The notes under the pieces are model-generated. The model worked only from the letters and a program-made list of their open reading frames with translations. It ran no database searches and was not told the origin of the DNA. From positions 43,874,001 through 43,938,000 of the forward strand of contig NC_081826.1 in assembly GCF_030867095.1 (NCBI RefSeq): 64,000 bases of DNA, written 5' to 3'. Made by a program: the position numbers and the translations under genes. This DNA comes from Alligator mississippiensis. Its lineage: Eukaryota > Chordata > Crocodylia > Alligatoridae. Below are positions 12,548 through 25,496 of the stretch, piece after piece (within the stretch, counting starts at the first letter, position 1; every line of letters begins with the position of its first letter).

Positions 12548-14730
12548 TTGTTTTGCTTCTGAAAGAATCATAGTTTCATGTTTTAGGTATTGTCATCAGA
12601 GCAGTGTCATTTGCTCCGTGAGTCAGAAAATTAACACTGTTGAGCATGGGGAGTAATGATAGACTTTCTTTTGACACTCTAGCACTTATTGGTGGAACCA
12701 GCAAAGGAACATATAGAATTTCCCTTTATGGCTGTGACCTTTATGGTATCGCTCTACCACCTCTGCTCATCATCAGGAGTGCCCAAAAATGCCCAGGTCT
12801 TTAAAGCCTCCCAAATTTAATGTGGCTGCTGCTTCACACAGGTTCAGGATTGGTCATTAACTGCCTTGCATATGCTCACTAGCACATGCTATGTACCATT
12901 CCAAGGGCAGCTGCATTTTGTCAGGCTGTAGTGAGACACTGCTTGGACACTCTGAGAAGGAAAAAGTAGCTCCTCTTGTATGAAGGCCACTCTGCTGCAG
13001 AGCAGCCCATTTAGGGATATGCAGCTTCAGAAACTCTGGCAAACGGGGGTTGTCAGTGTATTGGCAGTACAGGGTTTCTATACCTGTAGGTAGATCTCCC
13101 AGACAGAAATCCCTAGAACTGCCATTGCAGACTGATACAAAGAGTGTGTGAAAGGACATTAGGCTTTGGGTGACAGTGTGCATCTGAGAATACCTGTTAT
13201 TGCCCCTCTACTTTTAAATGAGAATCTGTTAACAGTTACATGACTAAGAAGAAAAATATGACATTGCTAAGTAAACGCAGAAGATGGGAAAGAGAGGATT
13301 TGAGGAGCCCTGGTGCTTGTGGTGGGGAAGGGGTTCTAAAAGATGAGTGTGCATCTTCTTTCCCCTTGAAGAAAAAGGAAGGAAAAGGTATACTATTGTC
13401 CAGATCTGGGCTTCATGCCAATCAGCTTGTCAGATCACCGAGCACCCTCCTTGCAACCTCCACTACTCAACGTTTTCCCTGTTTTTCATTGTGTTTTCTT
13501 TTGCTGTCCTCTAGCTAGCTTACAGTCCATGTGACACTACATAGCCAAACCAACTTGGATTTATTTTGCAATTAAGATGTAAGGTGCCATATCTACTGCT
13601 TTCATCAAGTGTAGATGCACAACATTACTGACACCATAACCCTTTTGCTCACCAGTATTACAATTGAAAGCTGAGTTGCTGTGGTAAAATAAATAAACCA
13701 GAATTTTCGACAAAATAGGAAAATGCTTACTACTTTTAACAAGGAGAGAATTTCCATTCCCCTATTTCAGTTATTTATGCAAAGTGAAACCACGTGAATA
13801 AGAGCGAGTGAAGTTATGGACATATGAACAACTTGCTGTAGTGTATACAAGGCAGTACTTCACCATGAATCAGCTGCTCTGCAGCCACCGCTCACGTGCA
13901 TGATCTTACTGTTCAGGAAGTGGAAGTTAAACTGCAGGCTAAGTTATCATGGCATATCTTCCACTTACCAAAGGGTAAAGGCATGCACGAGGGAAGTTAC
14001 AGCACAGCAACCAACAGATGGTAAAGCTGACCCCTTCCTTTACCCCTCCCCATACACCTATTACTTTATGGTAAAATGTTTATTTATCCACATTGAATGG
14101 AAGCCATGAAAAAATAGCAAACAGCCTGGCATCCATGGCACTCATCCAAGTTACAAGAAACCCATGTACATATCCTTGAGTTATTTTCAGGTCTCCCATA
14201 TTCCAGCAGAATGACACAGAGAAACAAGTGGCTATTTTGGAAGGAGCAGAGGTTTTTCTTCTCCGTTTAAAAAAAAACCAAACAACTCATTGAAAGTTCT
14301 TTGGTTCACCCCAGGGCAGAACTTATTTAAAAAAAAAATTAATCTCAAACTTTCCTAGGAGAGAGAAAAGAATGCCTGTTAGCAGGCTGTAATGATAAAT
14401 AGCATGTATTAGCCTGAAGCTAAGTGGAGATTTCTGTCATCTTGGAAAGTTTCATTTCTGTATTACAGTTCAGCAAGAGTGGGTTGAAATAGATGTCCCA
14501 GCTGCTCAGTCAGCAGTCCAATATACTTCTGTATCAGACAGTCTTGTATTATGAAGTCATTGCAATGGGAAACATAATGTGTTTATTCCATATATTCATC
14601 CACAATTAGAAGTGGCCTAGAGACTGAGCTGTGGAAACTATCCCCATAGTTTCTCAGAGAGTCTCCAACAATACTGTAGCTTGCCAGCCAGGTGCCAATA
14701 TGCATGAAAAGAAATTGACTTTACAAGCAC
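12548..14730. other. intergenic, no gene seen
   Basis: No gene that I can support. The frame near 12857-13183 (minus) lacks a domain and is probably chance. Confidence 0.5.
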
Positions 14731-14734
14731 TATT

Positions 14735-14992
14735 GTGGGGGGAAAGCACGCAGACAAACGTGGAGCAGCAGCACAGGGTGGTGGATGGCAGCGGTGGCTG
14801 CATGCAAGCCCCCCCCACCGGACCAGCCCGGCAGCACCTGTGCAGCCTGCAGATGGGTGCCACTGCCCTCACCCTACCCCTGGGAGGTGGTGGCACTCCT
14901 TCCCCACCCACCCGCCCGTACCTTGTAGGGAGGGGGAGAGAAGGGGGATGGAAGTGGAGATACCTCTCTCTCTCCCCCCCAACCTGTGTCTC
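14735..14992. repeat. GC-rich repeat-like block
   Basis: An abrupt rise in GC with poly-C runs. The segment around 14755-14790, read in reverse, resembles 61205-61245 (CCACCACCCTGTGCTGCTGC shared). The abrupt edges and the sharing argue for transposon-derived filler, so the long overlapping open frames here are not taken as genes. Confidence 0.45.
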
Positions 14993-14994
14993 AC

Positions 14995-15265
14995 CCGTTG
15001 ACTCCTCAATCTACATTTTCACCGACTACCTGTCTTATATGCATACCAGCCCAGCCGCTGGCTTCTTAACTTTTCATTCCATCCAGGAAGAGCACACACC
15101 AACTGCTGAAACTTCCATAGCCTGACGAAGGGTTTTTGAACCCGAAACTTGCTTAATAATTATTTTCCAACTATTTGGGTTGGTCTAATAAAAGATATCA
15201 GATTCACCTAAGGAACCTTGTCTGCCTATGTCCTTAGACCAACACGGCTACAACCCACACCCCTG
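14995..15265 (-). mobile_element. tRNA-headed SINE, minus strand
   Basis: Read on the minus strand it begins GGGTTGTAGCCGTGTTGGTC, which has the look of a tRNA A-box (TAGCCGTGTTGGTC). It continues through CTAAGGACATAGGCAG, GATATCTTTTATTAGACC and a tail with TTCGGGTTCAAAAACCC followed by CTTCGTCAGG. It has the same layout as tRNA-derived SINEs of turtles and crocodilians. A second, shorter copy of the head lies at 22955-23035. The upstream limit of the tail near 14995 is uncertain. Confidence 0.75.
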
Positions 15266-15269
15266 CAAC

Positions 15270-16270
15270 AGAAATTCAGTCACAGAAATTGGAGTCATAT
15301 CTAGAAGTGGGGATGATGAGCTAAGAAGTGCAACTGGAAATGGGACCATGAGCAGAAAAGTTTGGCCCACTGGATACTAACCACCTGTTGCCATGCCTAT
15401 CAGGCTCCATTTGTCACTTGAAAGTATTAGGGAATAGGGAAAGTTGAAATGAACTCAATGCAGTACTGAATTTGAACACACTGGCCATTTACAGACATGC
15501 TTCAGGAGGTGGGCGGGTGGCACTTTAATTAGCACAGCTCAGTTAATTCAGCCACCAGCTTCAGAAACAATTCCCCCCACATTCATAGAAACCATTTACA
15601 TACAAGTAAAACATCACTAAGTGGTTCAGCAGTGACTTATGCATAAAAGTCTGTTATCTGGAATATGTTGACAGGCACAGAGTGGCTCACTAGATGTCAT
15701 TCAGTTGAAAAAATACAGACCAAAAGTTTAATACAGCCACATAATTTATCAGCTAACACTAGTGTAGTTCTTGCCTGGTCCTGCTTGTACCTCAGAGAGT
15801 CATGAAGAGCAAGGGACAAATGTATATACCAATTAGTATAATGGAAAGAAAAAGGCTTCACAGCAGCTGGGATCAGAAATGACATAACCCAGAAATGAGA
15901 AGTGTTGTAGCTATGATGGTCTCCAATAAAAAATCACCCCAAACAAACAAAAAACAACTCACCCCTTGTCCACGGAAATGCATGATTAAGTGGCCAGGGC
16001 ACCAACCAAGTCTAACTTACTACCGTACCCTGGTCAAGTCTCATCTCTTCTTTCTCTTATACCCTTGTGCATTTAGGCAATGAATACGTCAAAGAAGGGA
16101 CCTGTTTCACCACACGCGTTTGCACAAGAACTAGCAAATATGGCTCTACTCCTAGCATCACTGCAATGCAGACATATCTTGGGAACTCTTTACTGGGCAT
16201 CTTTCAGGAGAGGGAAGGCAGGAGAATATTTCCCATGAGCTGCAGAATTAAAAAAATGGTCATAAGGCAC
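15270..16270. other. intergenic, just downstream of PDP1
   Basis: No gene or clear repeat. AT-rich sequence between the SINE and the likely end of the PDP1 transcript. Confidence 0.5.
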
Positions 16271-16274
16271 ATAG

Positions 16275-18845
16275 TTTATGTATAATTGATCATTTTATTG
16301 GAGTCTACTAAAAGATGTTTGTTCTTAGATAACCGCCATGTTTGGTAGGCAGTTACGTTGCTTAAGTTCACCGCACATGTTGAATCAATCTCCAAATACA
16401 TAAATATCACTTCATTTGATCCTGTACATATCCTGACATCTTTCATACAAAAAGCTTTTCCCAAAAGCTGTACACACAGGACCAATTCTATAACTTATAC
16501 CAAAATCATATTCAAGACCCATGGATTAAACATTTTGGTAAGTACTACACAGTAGAAAAATGTAAGAAAGTCTAAATATTGTAACAGCTTAGATTCATTT
16601 TGTACTTGAGTGAAACAGTGTAGGGGGACACATGAGCTTACTAATCTAGTCAAAGACATTTTGTCATTAATACTTAACATACAAAGGCAAATATCAGTTA
16701 CCAAAAGTTGTTTATTAACAGCATTACCAGGTTTCCTCTACCCCATGAAAAGTCTGTCATTCCTATTCTTAAAGTGTGAACCTTCAGACCACCTCCATCT
16801 CTGGGGAAGGAGGAGAACAGGAGACTCTGCTGTAAAGGACAGTTTCTTGAATAGTCAGGTGGGAAGACCAACATTTTATTAAGGCTGCAGGCAATTAAGT
16901 CTGCACAGCACTTGAAGATTACAAAACATCAATGTTTTCTATAAGCACAAGTGCATGGCTTAAATTATAGGAGTACTGTTTAAAAACAGTAATCTTAATA
17001 AACATCAATATTGCCAGAATTAGGAAAACAAATGATTTACCCAACCAAGACAAGAAAACTCAGGTTCTTAAAACATATTGTCAACTTAAGTAAATCATAA
17101 CTAGCTATGTAAAGTCCAAAAGAGTTTATTACAAAAATAAAATCAATCAGAAAAAATGCCTGAATGTAATGCTGCTTGGAAGAGATTAAACATGCTGGCC
17201 TACATCTGCTCCAGAGCCCCTATAAACCAGAGCAAGATTAATAAGACTACTTATATACAATCTCCTGAAAAGCACAAGCTGTTACTGTTGTGGCTCCAGT
17301 CGCCATGTTTTCAATAAGGGAAAATGAATTCTAAACGTTTAAAGACATGTAAAGGGCAGATACTAGCGAGTTCAGAAAACCCTCACTCCGTATGGTTGCT
17401 TAAATATAAAAAATAGACCAAAGACCAATACAGCAGCCTTTATATCTATTTTATGCACCCAGCAATTGCAACTGTAAAGTCTATTCCAAAATACTGTCTA
17501 TCAAGTTTGAAAATTCAATGATTACACCAGAGAGACCCATTTTTGAGAGAGTCGTTCTTCTATTATGACATTTTGAAGAGAAACCATGCACACAAACAAA
17601 GGACTATCAAATGATGTCACTTGGTTGATAACATAACACCAAGAAAGCAGCTTTTAAAGATACAGCATGCAGGTCCGTTTCTTTCTCTATTAAGCTTATT
17701 TACAAGTCATACATACTTTAATAATTTGGTAATTTTTATAAAGTTTTAGACCTAGCTAGAAATACAAGTTTCCCCAGTAGCTATTATTTAAGACATCCAG
17801 TAAGCACAACCCACTTGAAATCACAACAGCAAAAATAAATGAGTGCTTATTTATAAAGCCACCAAACAGTTAACAGTGATTTCCTAGTCTCTTCAAGTGA
17901 GTATGTTAGAATCTGCCATATGATATGGGGAAATTTTTGGTACCAGAAAGTGGTGCTGCCTGCCAATGATGTGACCTTTTGAGGTGGCATGACAGCTCTG
18001 ATTGAAGGTGATTCCATGTTTTGCAAAAGGCAAAGTCATGGTTTCAAACCATGCAAGCTGAAGTCTTCCACAATGGGATTTCATATGCATCTACCTTTCA
18101 ATGAAAGGTTAAATGACATTATTGCCCTTTAGATCGTGCAAAAAACACACCAAATAAGCCAGAAAGTGTCAGTACACAAGAGATTTTAAGCATGGATTTG
18201 GATAAAATAAGTGCATAAGAACCCCAGATATTATGGCTTAAAGATTGCATAAAAATAATGTTCTACACAGATATGCATTTAAATGAATGGCACTAAGTGC
18301 AAATGGGAAAAATTAGTTTGAGATAGCTACTTAGCTCCTTTCCCTTAGACAGAGTCAAAACAAGTCACATACATGCAGAATCACTATTCACTTTACAGGA
18401 AAAAAACATCAGCCCTATTGGAATTGATATTCAAAAAATGTCTTTCCACTTTCTTAAAAGACAGCTATGTAGATATGTACATTTTTTAAAAACAGGTTTT
18501 TGTTGTGAGTAGCCAAAGCAAGTTTGCTTATCAGATTACTACCCACTCCTTCCCTTTCTCACTCAGCCCAGCCAAATCCAAATCATTGCTCTAGCAGCAT
18601 CAAAACAGTAGTGCAAAGTTGTTGCAAGACCCTCATTTAGAATTGTGCCATTCTTTTGGAAGGCTCTGTTAATTCATTGTTTGTGGTGGGGTGGGAGTGG
18701 GTGAAGACAAGGGGAAGAGAGAAAGAGTGATGAGTTAGTTCTTATGAGCAGATACTCTTGTTTGCTCATTAAGTGTTTTTTCATCTGCTGCTCATCATAC
18801 TGGCCATATGTTACAACTTTGGTAAACTGTTCATTTTTTAAAAGT
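16275..18845 (-). other. PDP1: PDP1 3' untranslated region (inferred)
   Basis: This region directly follows the PDP1 stop codon on the minus strand. It lacks long open frames and recognisable transposons over 2.5 kb, unlike the DNA further downstream, and is AU-rich. PDP1 mRNAs in other vertebrates carry a long 3' UTR. Candidate AATAAA signals (minus strand) lie at 17125-17130, 16875-16880, 16711-16716 and 16294-16299. The distal one is taken as the end. The extent is inference; alternative polyadenylation is likely. Confidence 0.6.
16294..16299 (-). terminator. candidate distal polyadenylation signal of PDP1
   Basis: AATAAA on the minus strand, the furthest such hexamer before the sequence turns to repeats. 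Upstream alternatives are at 16711, 16875 and 17125. Confidence 0.45.
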
Positions 18846-20500
18846 TCACAATTCCTCATTTTGACATGCACCTACAACATGTGAGTTGAACTGTACAACA
18901 ATAATAGTAATGTCATCTCTGTACATCCGAGCCAACTCTTCTGGAAGACTAAGCATCTTGGACAGCCGCTCATGATCAACAGTGCCAAATTCATTATTAC
19001 CCACTGCATGACGTATCAAATGGGTTGCAGCATTCTGATCTTCAAATACTGATGAGATTCTTGTTCTCCTTTCTGTCAGGAGACAATGCATCTGTCCCAG
19101 AGTTACCTTGTAACCACCAACCGCTATTGGCTGCTGGTGATGAACACCGGTGAGGTACTCTCCTACAATTCTAACCACATCCTGTCGGTGCATAGTCTCC
19201 CATAGGCCATCTGTGGCTAACACCAGGAATTTATCCTGAGGTCTTAATTTGTGGTGTATGACCTCTGGCTCAGCTGTTAGATATGGAGGGGTATGATAGT
19301 TCGGAGGAATAAACTTTGTGTATTCATTGTCATTCAACTGATCTGGGCCTGATTCTATTACTCTCTTCTGAAGGTCAATGCTCCATTTAAATTTCACATC
19401 ACCAAAGGCTCTGAAAGGCATCAATAAGCCTAACAGCCTGTCTTGCTTCACAAGACTTTTCTCTTCAGCTTTTGGGTGTTCTGATTTTATTCGCTCTATT
19501 TCACGCTCATTCTGAGCATTATGATCATAGGACAGATTAAGAGCAGACCAAGACCCATCTTCTTCTTGAACGCCAAGCATCGCCCTGCTGTCACCTGTAT
19601 TGGCAATGTGCAAATCAACACCATCTACATGAGCCACACAGGCAGTTGCACCTGAAAATGCCACTCGCAGCACCAGGTAGTTGAGAAAAGAGTTTGGATC
19701 TCCTACTTGAGCTTCCAAAGAAATATCATTATCAAGCCTCTTAAAAGCATTAATTAAAGCCTCTTTTACATCAATGGTCTCTCCAGTGTTGAGGTCTATG
19801 AGCTCCTGCCAGTAAGTTCGTAGACTATTAAAATAAAGTTTAGAAGCTTCCTTACTAAAATAATCATTGGGATGCTTGTGCCACTGTAAAATGGGCAACA
19901 GAGCTCTGCCACTCTCCACCGCATTTTCTATTTCAAGTAGAGTCTCATGAGGTAACAAAGAGACAGCAATGTAGTAAAAGAGTCTTTCACTGACAGCTTG
20001 GGCACAAGCACAACCTGCATGGCCATCAAATACACCTAGAAGCATCCCTCGTGTTTGCAAACATGTGGCTGCACTTCTCCTGTCTTCTATTGGAGCATTA
20101 GCAGGTAACTGGTTGCTATCAAAGCCAAGAATAGAGCTTACATTTTTACCATCAAATTCTGGGACTTTAAAACTGTATTCATTTGCCTTCAAAATGCTGT
20201 TAACCTGTGGAGGAGTAAGGTAAAATTTCTGTGGTGTTGAAACATAGCTCCTTGCATGGATAAACTGATTAAAATTCTCCTTTGGCCTATGAAGTGTTGC
20301 AAACTTCTTCTGAGGTGCATATCTCAAATGATTGTGAGCAAAGTGAGGTGGGGACAAACAACAAAGATGTTTGTGGTGGCAATAACACACAGCACTGGAT
20401 AGCCTGCCAATCTCACAGTTACGAATCAATGGAAATAGATGAGTTGGTGCTGGCATGGCATCAGAGAATAATGGCAGCCTGGAGCTTCTGACTGGAATTG
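18846..20500 (-). CDS. PDP1: pyruvate dehydrogenase phosphatase catalytic subunit 1, main coding exon
   Basis: Mitochondrial matrix Ser/Thr phosphatase that dephosphorylates the E1-alpha subunit and so reactivates the pyruvate dehydrogenase complex; the family is Mg/Mn-dependent and Ca-stimulated. From the ATG at 20456 the frame gives 536 residues ending in TGA at 18846-18848. Residues 1 to about 70 form a basic, Arg/His-rich transit region with a Cys/His cluster (CYCHHKHLCC, 24-33). The mature part starts near STPQKFYL (73-80). PP2C/PPM motifs are all present: EDRR (124-127), GVFDGHAG (141-148), NTGDSRA (286-292), FRAFGD (348-353), ATDGLWE (414-420) and RDDITIIVV (513-521), which supply the metal-binding aspartates. 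Length matches the family (human about 537). The exon begins at 20500, after a polypyrimidine tract and AG acceptor (CTCTTGTCTTGCAG on the minus strand). The frame stays open upstream of ATG 20456 into that acceptor, allowing the longer isoform with the exon at 25497-25527. No frameshift or missing catalytic residue is seen. Confidence 0.98.
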
Positions 20501-22239
20501 CTGCAAGACAAGAGAAATAACTAGGCTTAGTGGAACAGCTGAAAACTGCATATTTTGCCCCCTCCCCACTCCTTTGCTTGAGACCAAGTTAGTGTTTAGC
20601 ACAATCACGTGTGGAAGTTATATACCCTGAATCTTTTGGATGAAAATAAATTACAAAAAATGCTAAAAGAAGTTATCCTGTAGTAAGATAATGAAGTTAC
20701 ACTGTTATTTCAATATTTTGATTTTTGTACTTTCATGCTTTATACCCAATTCAGACACAAGGAGAAAAATTAGAGCATCATCCTTGGGCTGTTGATTCAA
20801 CTTCTAAATTAAGCTGAATGGATGAACAAGCGAATAGATTATATCCTATAAGGCTGTCACAGTGATCCATTTTCCCACCCTTGAACTTCCTAGAACAGGA
20901 GCCAGATAATGTTGTAGAGGGCAAAAATCAGGCCTCAATTTAGAGGAAAAGGAGGAAAGAGAAAGAATTCATCACTGCTGACAGGCAAAAGTAGCAATTT
21001 AGAAAATTTTCAAACTTAAGTTTCATATACCTTTTGTCTGAATGAGGGTAAAATTGCAAAACAGGGGAGAGGAATGGTAAGGCACCAAAGGTCAATAGTG
21101 GAGTTTAAGTCTTCCTCAATTTCTGTAAACATTGCATTAAACACCAGCTATAAATGATGAATGCAGTATATATGACAGCATTTTATGTGTATACTTGTAT
21201 TATGCAAGGGCACCAAAAGCCTTATGTAGGCATTTTTTCCCCTCACTGAAGAAATCTTGCTAGAAAAGGTGAGCTGAAGTACCATCAAGTGGAGTCACCT
21301 TCACCTTTATATTATTTTTCACATCAGTTCCTTCTAACCGATCTCCAGGATAACTTTTGCCACAAAGAAGGGATTATGTACAAATGGATGTTTACTGCCA
21401 CAGTCCCATAACTACAATAAGCTATCTAAAGGAATTCACACTAAGTTCTGGTTTACTAACTATTTTAATAATGCTCCATTAAATGGGAAACTCAACATTT
21501 AAATGGTGAGGCAAAGGTAATTGAACCAGAAAAGGTTTGAAACTATAGGTTAGGCCACATACTACTGACCTTCTGCTTTTCAAATGTATTAAATGTAAAA
21601 ATAATTTAAACACAGAACTGAGTTTGGACATGATAGATTCTCCACTGGACAGAATGAAGATACCCTAAGTCTAGAAGTCTGGGTGATTTGTGTGTTGCTC
21701 TTATGCTGGTATAAACATGACCAACTCTGGACCTCAGTTAAGTCTTTAGGCCGATAAATGACTACTTCATCTTCTAGCCTTCCCTTGCACATTCACAGGC
21801 TACTCAATTTCACCCAGTTACCCTGCATTGAACCACAATTTTGTCTGGCTAAGCTGAATTTTCCAAAAGGGCATCCAGTCACGGCTTGAAGAAATCAAGA
21901 AACAATCCATCACTGCCCTCAGCAGTCTGTTACACACTGTTAAAAATCTGTGCATATATTCAATTTGATTTAGTCTCCTTTCAGCTTCCAGCCATTGGTT
22001 TCTGCACCAGATTAAGCAGCCCTTTGATATCCTCTTCCCTAATGACGATATTGATAAACTAATCAAATAAATGACCCCTCATAAAAAATGATCAGGTTCC
22101 ATCTGTTTAGCTCTTGCTTACTGTAAGGCATATTCTGCAACCTACAAATAATTTATACCGCTTTCCTGTACCCTCTCCACTTACTATTTCCTTGTACAGG
22201 AATTAGGACAATGCATGTAGTTTTGCTATACCCATCTCA
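20501..22239 (-). other. PDP1 intron, 3' part
   Basis: This is the first part of the 4996-bp intron between 25496 and 20501. It holds the acceptor at its 20501 end. No repeat with clear ends and no second exon was recognised, although an alternative PDP1 first exon could be hidden here. Confidence 0.55.
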
Positions 22240-22247
22240 TCAATGAG

Positions 22248-22943
22248 TAGAGGTGCACCGATACACCAGTCCAATATCGGATCTGTACCGATATGAAGAA
22301 AACTGTCTATATCAGATATCGGCCCTATGGAGCTGATAATTTGGCCAATAAATGCCCATGCTGCGCGCAGCTGCAGCGCAGCATGGAGCAGAACTGGCAG
22401 CGTGGAGAACTGCCTCCAGCTGGTCAGTCGGAAGGGCAGGGTAGGGGCGTGAGGGGGAACAGATCAACGCCCCATGTGGTGAGGGAGGGGGCAGGAGCAG
22501 GTGCTGCCCAGCCAGGTCAGGGGAAGTGGGGCACACAACAGAGTCACAGCTCATGGGGTAGGGGTAGTTCCCACTGCTGTTTGCACCCCGGGAGGCAGGT
22601 GGCATGTGCCCCCAGATCTGCATGATGCAGGGCAGGCAACAGCTGCAGGGTGGAGCTGGAGTCAGCACTTCAAGGCTCTTCACTGCATGGGATGGAAAAA
22701 GAGGCAGGAGCTGCTCCCCCTCCCCCCCAAGCACTGCCTGTTTTGCCCCCCTGCCCCAACTGGGCAGCGCCTACCCCTGCACCCTCTCCTCACTGGGGTG
22801 GGGGGTGGTGTTGATCTCCCCCCCCACCTTCCACCACACTGAACCTACCATCTGGAGGCAGCTGTATTGGATTGATATCGGCCAATATGCCTCCTTGAAT
22901 ACTGGCTATCGGTATCAGCCCCCAAAATATTAGTGCACCCCTA
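22248..22943. mobile_element. hAT-type MITE in PDP1 intron, TSD TCAATG(AG/TT)
   Basis: The inverted ends are TAGAGGTGCACCGAT on the left and TAGGGGTGCACTAAT as the reverse complement of the right end. Flanks TCAATGAG (22240-22247) and TCAATGTT (22944-22951) match at 6 of 8 positions. The subterminal parts are rich in GATATCGG-type motifs on both arms; the core is GC-rich with CpG. Several overlapping open frames inside are chance. Confidence 0.85.
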
Positions 22944-22954
22944 TCAATGTTGCA

Positions 22955-23035
22955 GGGGTTTAGGTTGTAGCTGTGTTGGTCTAAGGATATAGGCAGAAAA
23001 GGTTCCTTGGGTGAATTTGATATCTTTTATTAGAC
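22955..23035 (+). mobile_element. truncated tRNA-headed SINE inserted at the hAT edge
   Basis: It carries TTGTAGCTGTGTTGGTCTAA and GATATCTTTTATTAGAC, the same head as the SINE at 15.0-15.27 kb but cut short. A 15-bp direct repeat flanks it: CCTATCAATGTTGCA (22940-22954) and CCTATCAATGTGGCA (23036-23050). The repeat includes the terminal CCTA of the hAT element and its target duplication, so the SINE arrived after the hAT element. Confidence 0.8.
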
Positions 23036-23050
23036 CCTATCAATGTGGCA

Positions 23051-24465
23051 TACAGATGTGGAGTCACCTCCTTCATGCCAGTTTACATTAGAATCAAATT
23101 AGCTGATGTTGCTAAATCATCATATTAGGAACCTGCATTGCATTCTTTGTCCCAAGTGTCCAATTCACAAGGCAGGCAGAAGGCAAAACTCCCACATTCT
23201 TCTGGAAAAAACTGCTTAATCTTAAAGGGATTTCTTTTAAAAATTATTTCAGACTGCATGCAAAAGGACAGGGCAGTTACTCTTTTAAACTTTAGAATGA
23301 GATTGAATGGAAAGTGGTTTCTTAAAAGAAAAAGATGAAAGACAAGAGACACTACAAACTATACTTTACACAGATCTTGATTAAGTTACTTAAGTAACCT
23401 CTCCTGAGTACTGAACTAACTGGCAAGGCTGAAGAAGCACACATTTTACTACTACATACCTCAAAGGTTTTTATTGGAGCATTAAAAAAACAATTATGCA
23501 ATTAAGTTCCACTACAGCTCAGCAAGCTCACTGTTTGACAGCCAAAGGTAGTCAACTAGAGAAGAGTATTTGGCACCTACAAGCAGTGACATAAGCTGAG
23601 CTGGCGCTCAGGCCAAACCCTGCAGGAAACAGGGAGGGAAAGTGAGTTTTGAGAGTACGGCGTGCCATGGGGCATAGGCTCTGAGGAGAGGCGAGAGCAC
23701 TTCTGAGTATTGCAATAAGCGCTAGGCCTTCACAATTCTGTTCTTTCTTTAGCTCCTGATTTAGGCCTTAAGCCTCTAAATGCATGCAGCATCTGCCTAG
23801 ACTAAAGTTGACTTAATTCATATCCACTTTCCTTACACCTCACAAGGCCCTCAACGTCTGGGAAGCCTAACAAAAGAGCCGTTTCTCATTGCTTCATCGC
23901 TGTTAGGGAAAGTAATGAAACATCTGCTTGTATACTTAGGTAGTTCTGCATTGACTTTCACTCAGCAGACATCTGAAGTCTTGTTTCAAGATAAAATATG
24001 TATTGTAAATTTGGCTGCATTTCTCCAGGAATGATTTCTATCCAACCTGTTCAACTAGGTCTGATACACATTCATAGTTTTGTGGGCCAAAAGTGTAAGA
24101 AAGGTTCTGCAGGCATACTTGTTACTAGAAAGGCAGTATCTTTGAAACTTAGTGCATCAAATTTTCATATCAGTGCACATAAAAGTCTGTTTGTGTTCTA
24201 CGTCATATCTCTCTGCAACAGCAGCAGAGTTCAAATGACAGAATTGCCGAGAGCTTTGTTGCGGATCCCTATGAGGTAAAAATACAATTGGAAAGTTGCT
24301 GTTCTATTGGCTCTATGTTGCCAGCAAAGATTAAACTGCTGAAAATCTTGGGTTTATCACTAGGACAATTTGTAGGGCATTCAAAGGCAGATATCAAATT
24401 AAAAAAAAAAACAACCCAACGGTGAGCGTTGGCTCATGTTGTCCACTTTCATCTTCATAATGCCA
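23051..24465 (-). other. PDP1 intron, middle part
   Basis: No exon or clear repeat recognised. The small frames at 23125-23352 and 23998-24279 have no domain. Confidence 0.5.
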
Positions 24466-24466
24466 A

Positions 24467-24925
24467 AAAAATCATAGGCAAGTAGGGCAGGAAGGGACCT
24501 CCAGAGACCAACCACTTGCCTGAGGCAGAATCATCCCTACTGAAACCATACCATACAATTCATAATCTAATCTACCACCAACCGGACACAACACAGACCT
24601 AATGCCCTAGCCCGCCACAGGAAAAGCTGGGGAATCACAGCAGCCAACATCCCTGCTTCTGAAATGTTGTCAATACATGCTCAAGAGATCATGGGTAGTG
24701 CACTGCACCCCTCGCTACAAAGGAAGGCAAAAACCCTCACAACCTGACCATGGGGCAGAAATCCTGCCTCACATGAAATATGCTGATCTGCCTGATCGTG
24801 AGCAGAGGGGCAAGACCCTCTAGCAAGGCACCTCCAGCTTGGATCCCAGCACTGGCACACCCCAACCAAAGTTCTCAACACCCAACGCCTCTGAGACGGC
24901 TTAAAAACACCTGAACACATGTAGC
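24467..24925 (-). mobile_element. CR1-like 3' fragment, minus strand
   Basis: The left edge AATCATAGGCAAGTAGGGC followed by AGGAAGGGACCTCC is the reverse complement of the conserved CR1 tail (GAGGTCCCTTCC then TATGATT). The remainder has the GAGATCATGGGT / GGAAGGCAAAAACCCTC style of reptile CR1 3' regions. It is non-coding and 5'-truncated. Confidence 0.65.
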
Positions 24926-25496
24926 AGAAAAGGTGGGAGGAGGGGCAACTACTGTACTGAAGGGTACGGTCAGACCCCGTCTACATTTGTACCAACCGTA
25001 CACTTGGCCCAATAAAAGCCTGATACTTTAGCGCCATGTATGCTAACCAATCTGCCTTCCAATGAAACCCACCTTCTGCACATTTCCTGCAACGTGCCCT
25101 GCACGCTGGCCCGTTTCCTTTGCCTGCATCCTTCACCTACCGCACCACCCCTCCACCTACCTCTTGCACACCAGGACCAGGACACCCCACCTGACAGCAG
25201 ACAACCCGGCAGCAGCTTCACCACACCCACGTGAGGCAAATTACTCTGCACCTGCCACTTCCACTCAGAACCAGAAGGGCCTTTACTCTGCCAGCATCCT
25301 CTAGTGCCTGGCCAGGAGTGGCAGAAGCCAGGTGGGGAGGCAGAGGCCAGCCCGGCCTCCAGGTGCGGGGGCCCGTAGGGCTCTGCCAAGGCTGCGCCGA
25401 AGGGGGAGGGGCTTAAAGCGCGTTATTTCGAAGCGCACCAGGCGGGGCGAGGGACGGGTCCCGGCTCCCCCCTCCCCCCCGCGCGGCCATACGTAC

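Noticed and set aside
14631-15125. 164-codon plus-strand frame
   Set aside because: It crosses from flank through a GC-rich repeat block into a SINE; low complexity and no domain.
22293-22933. Four overlapping frames of over 100 codons
   Set aside because: All lie within the hAT MITE 22248-22943.
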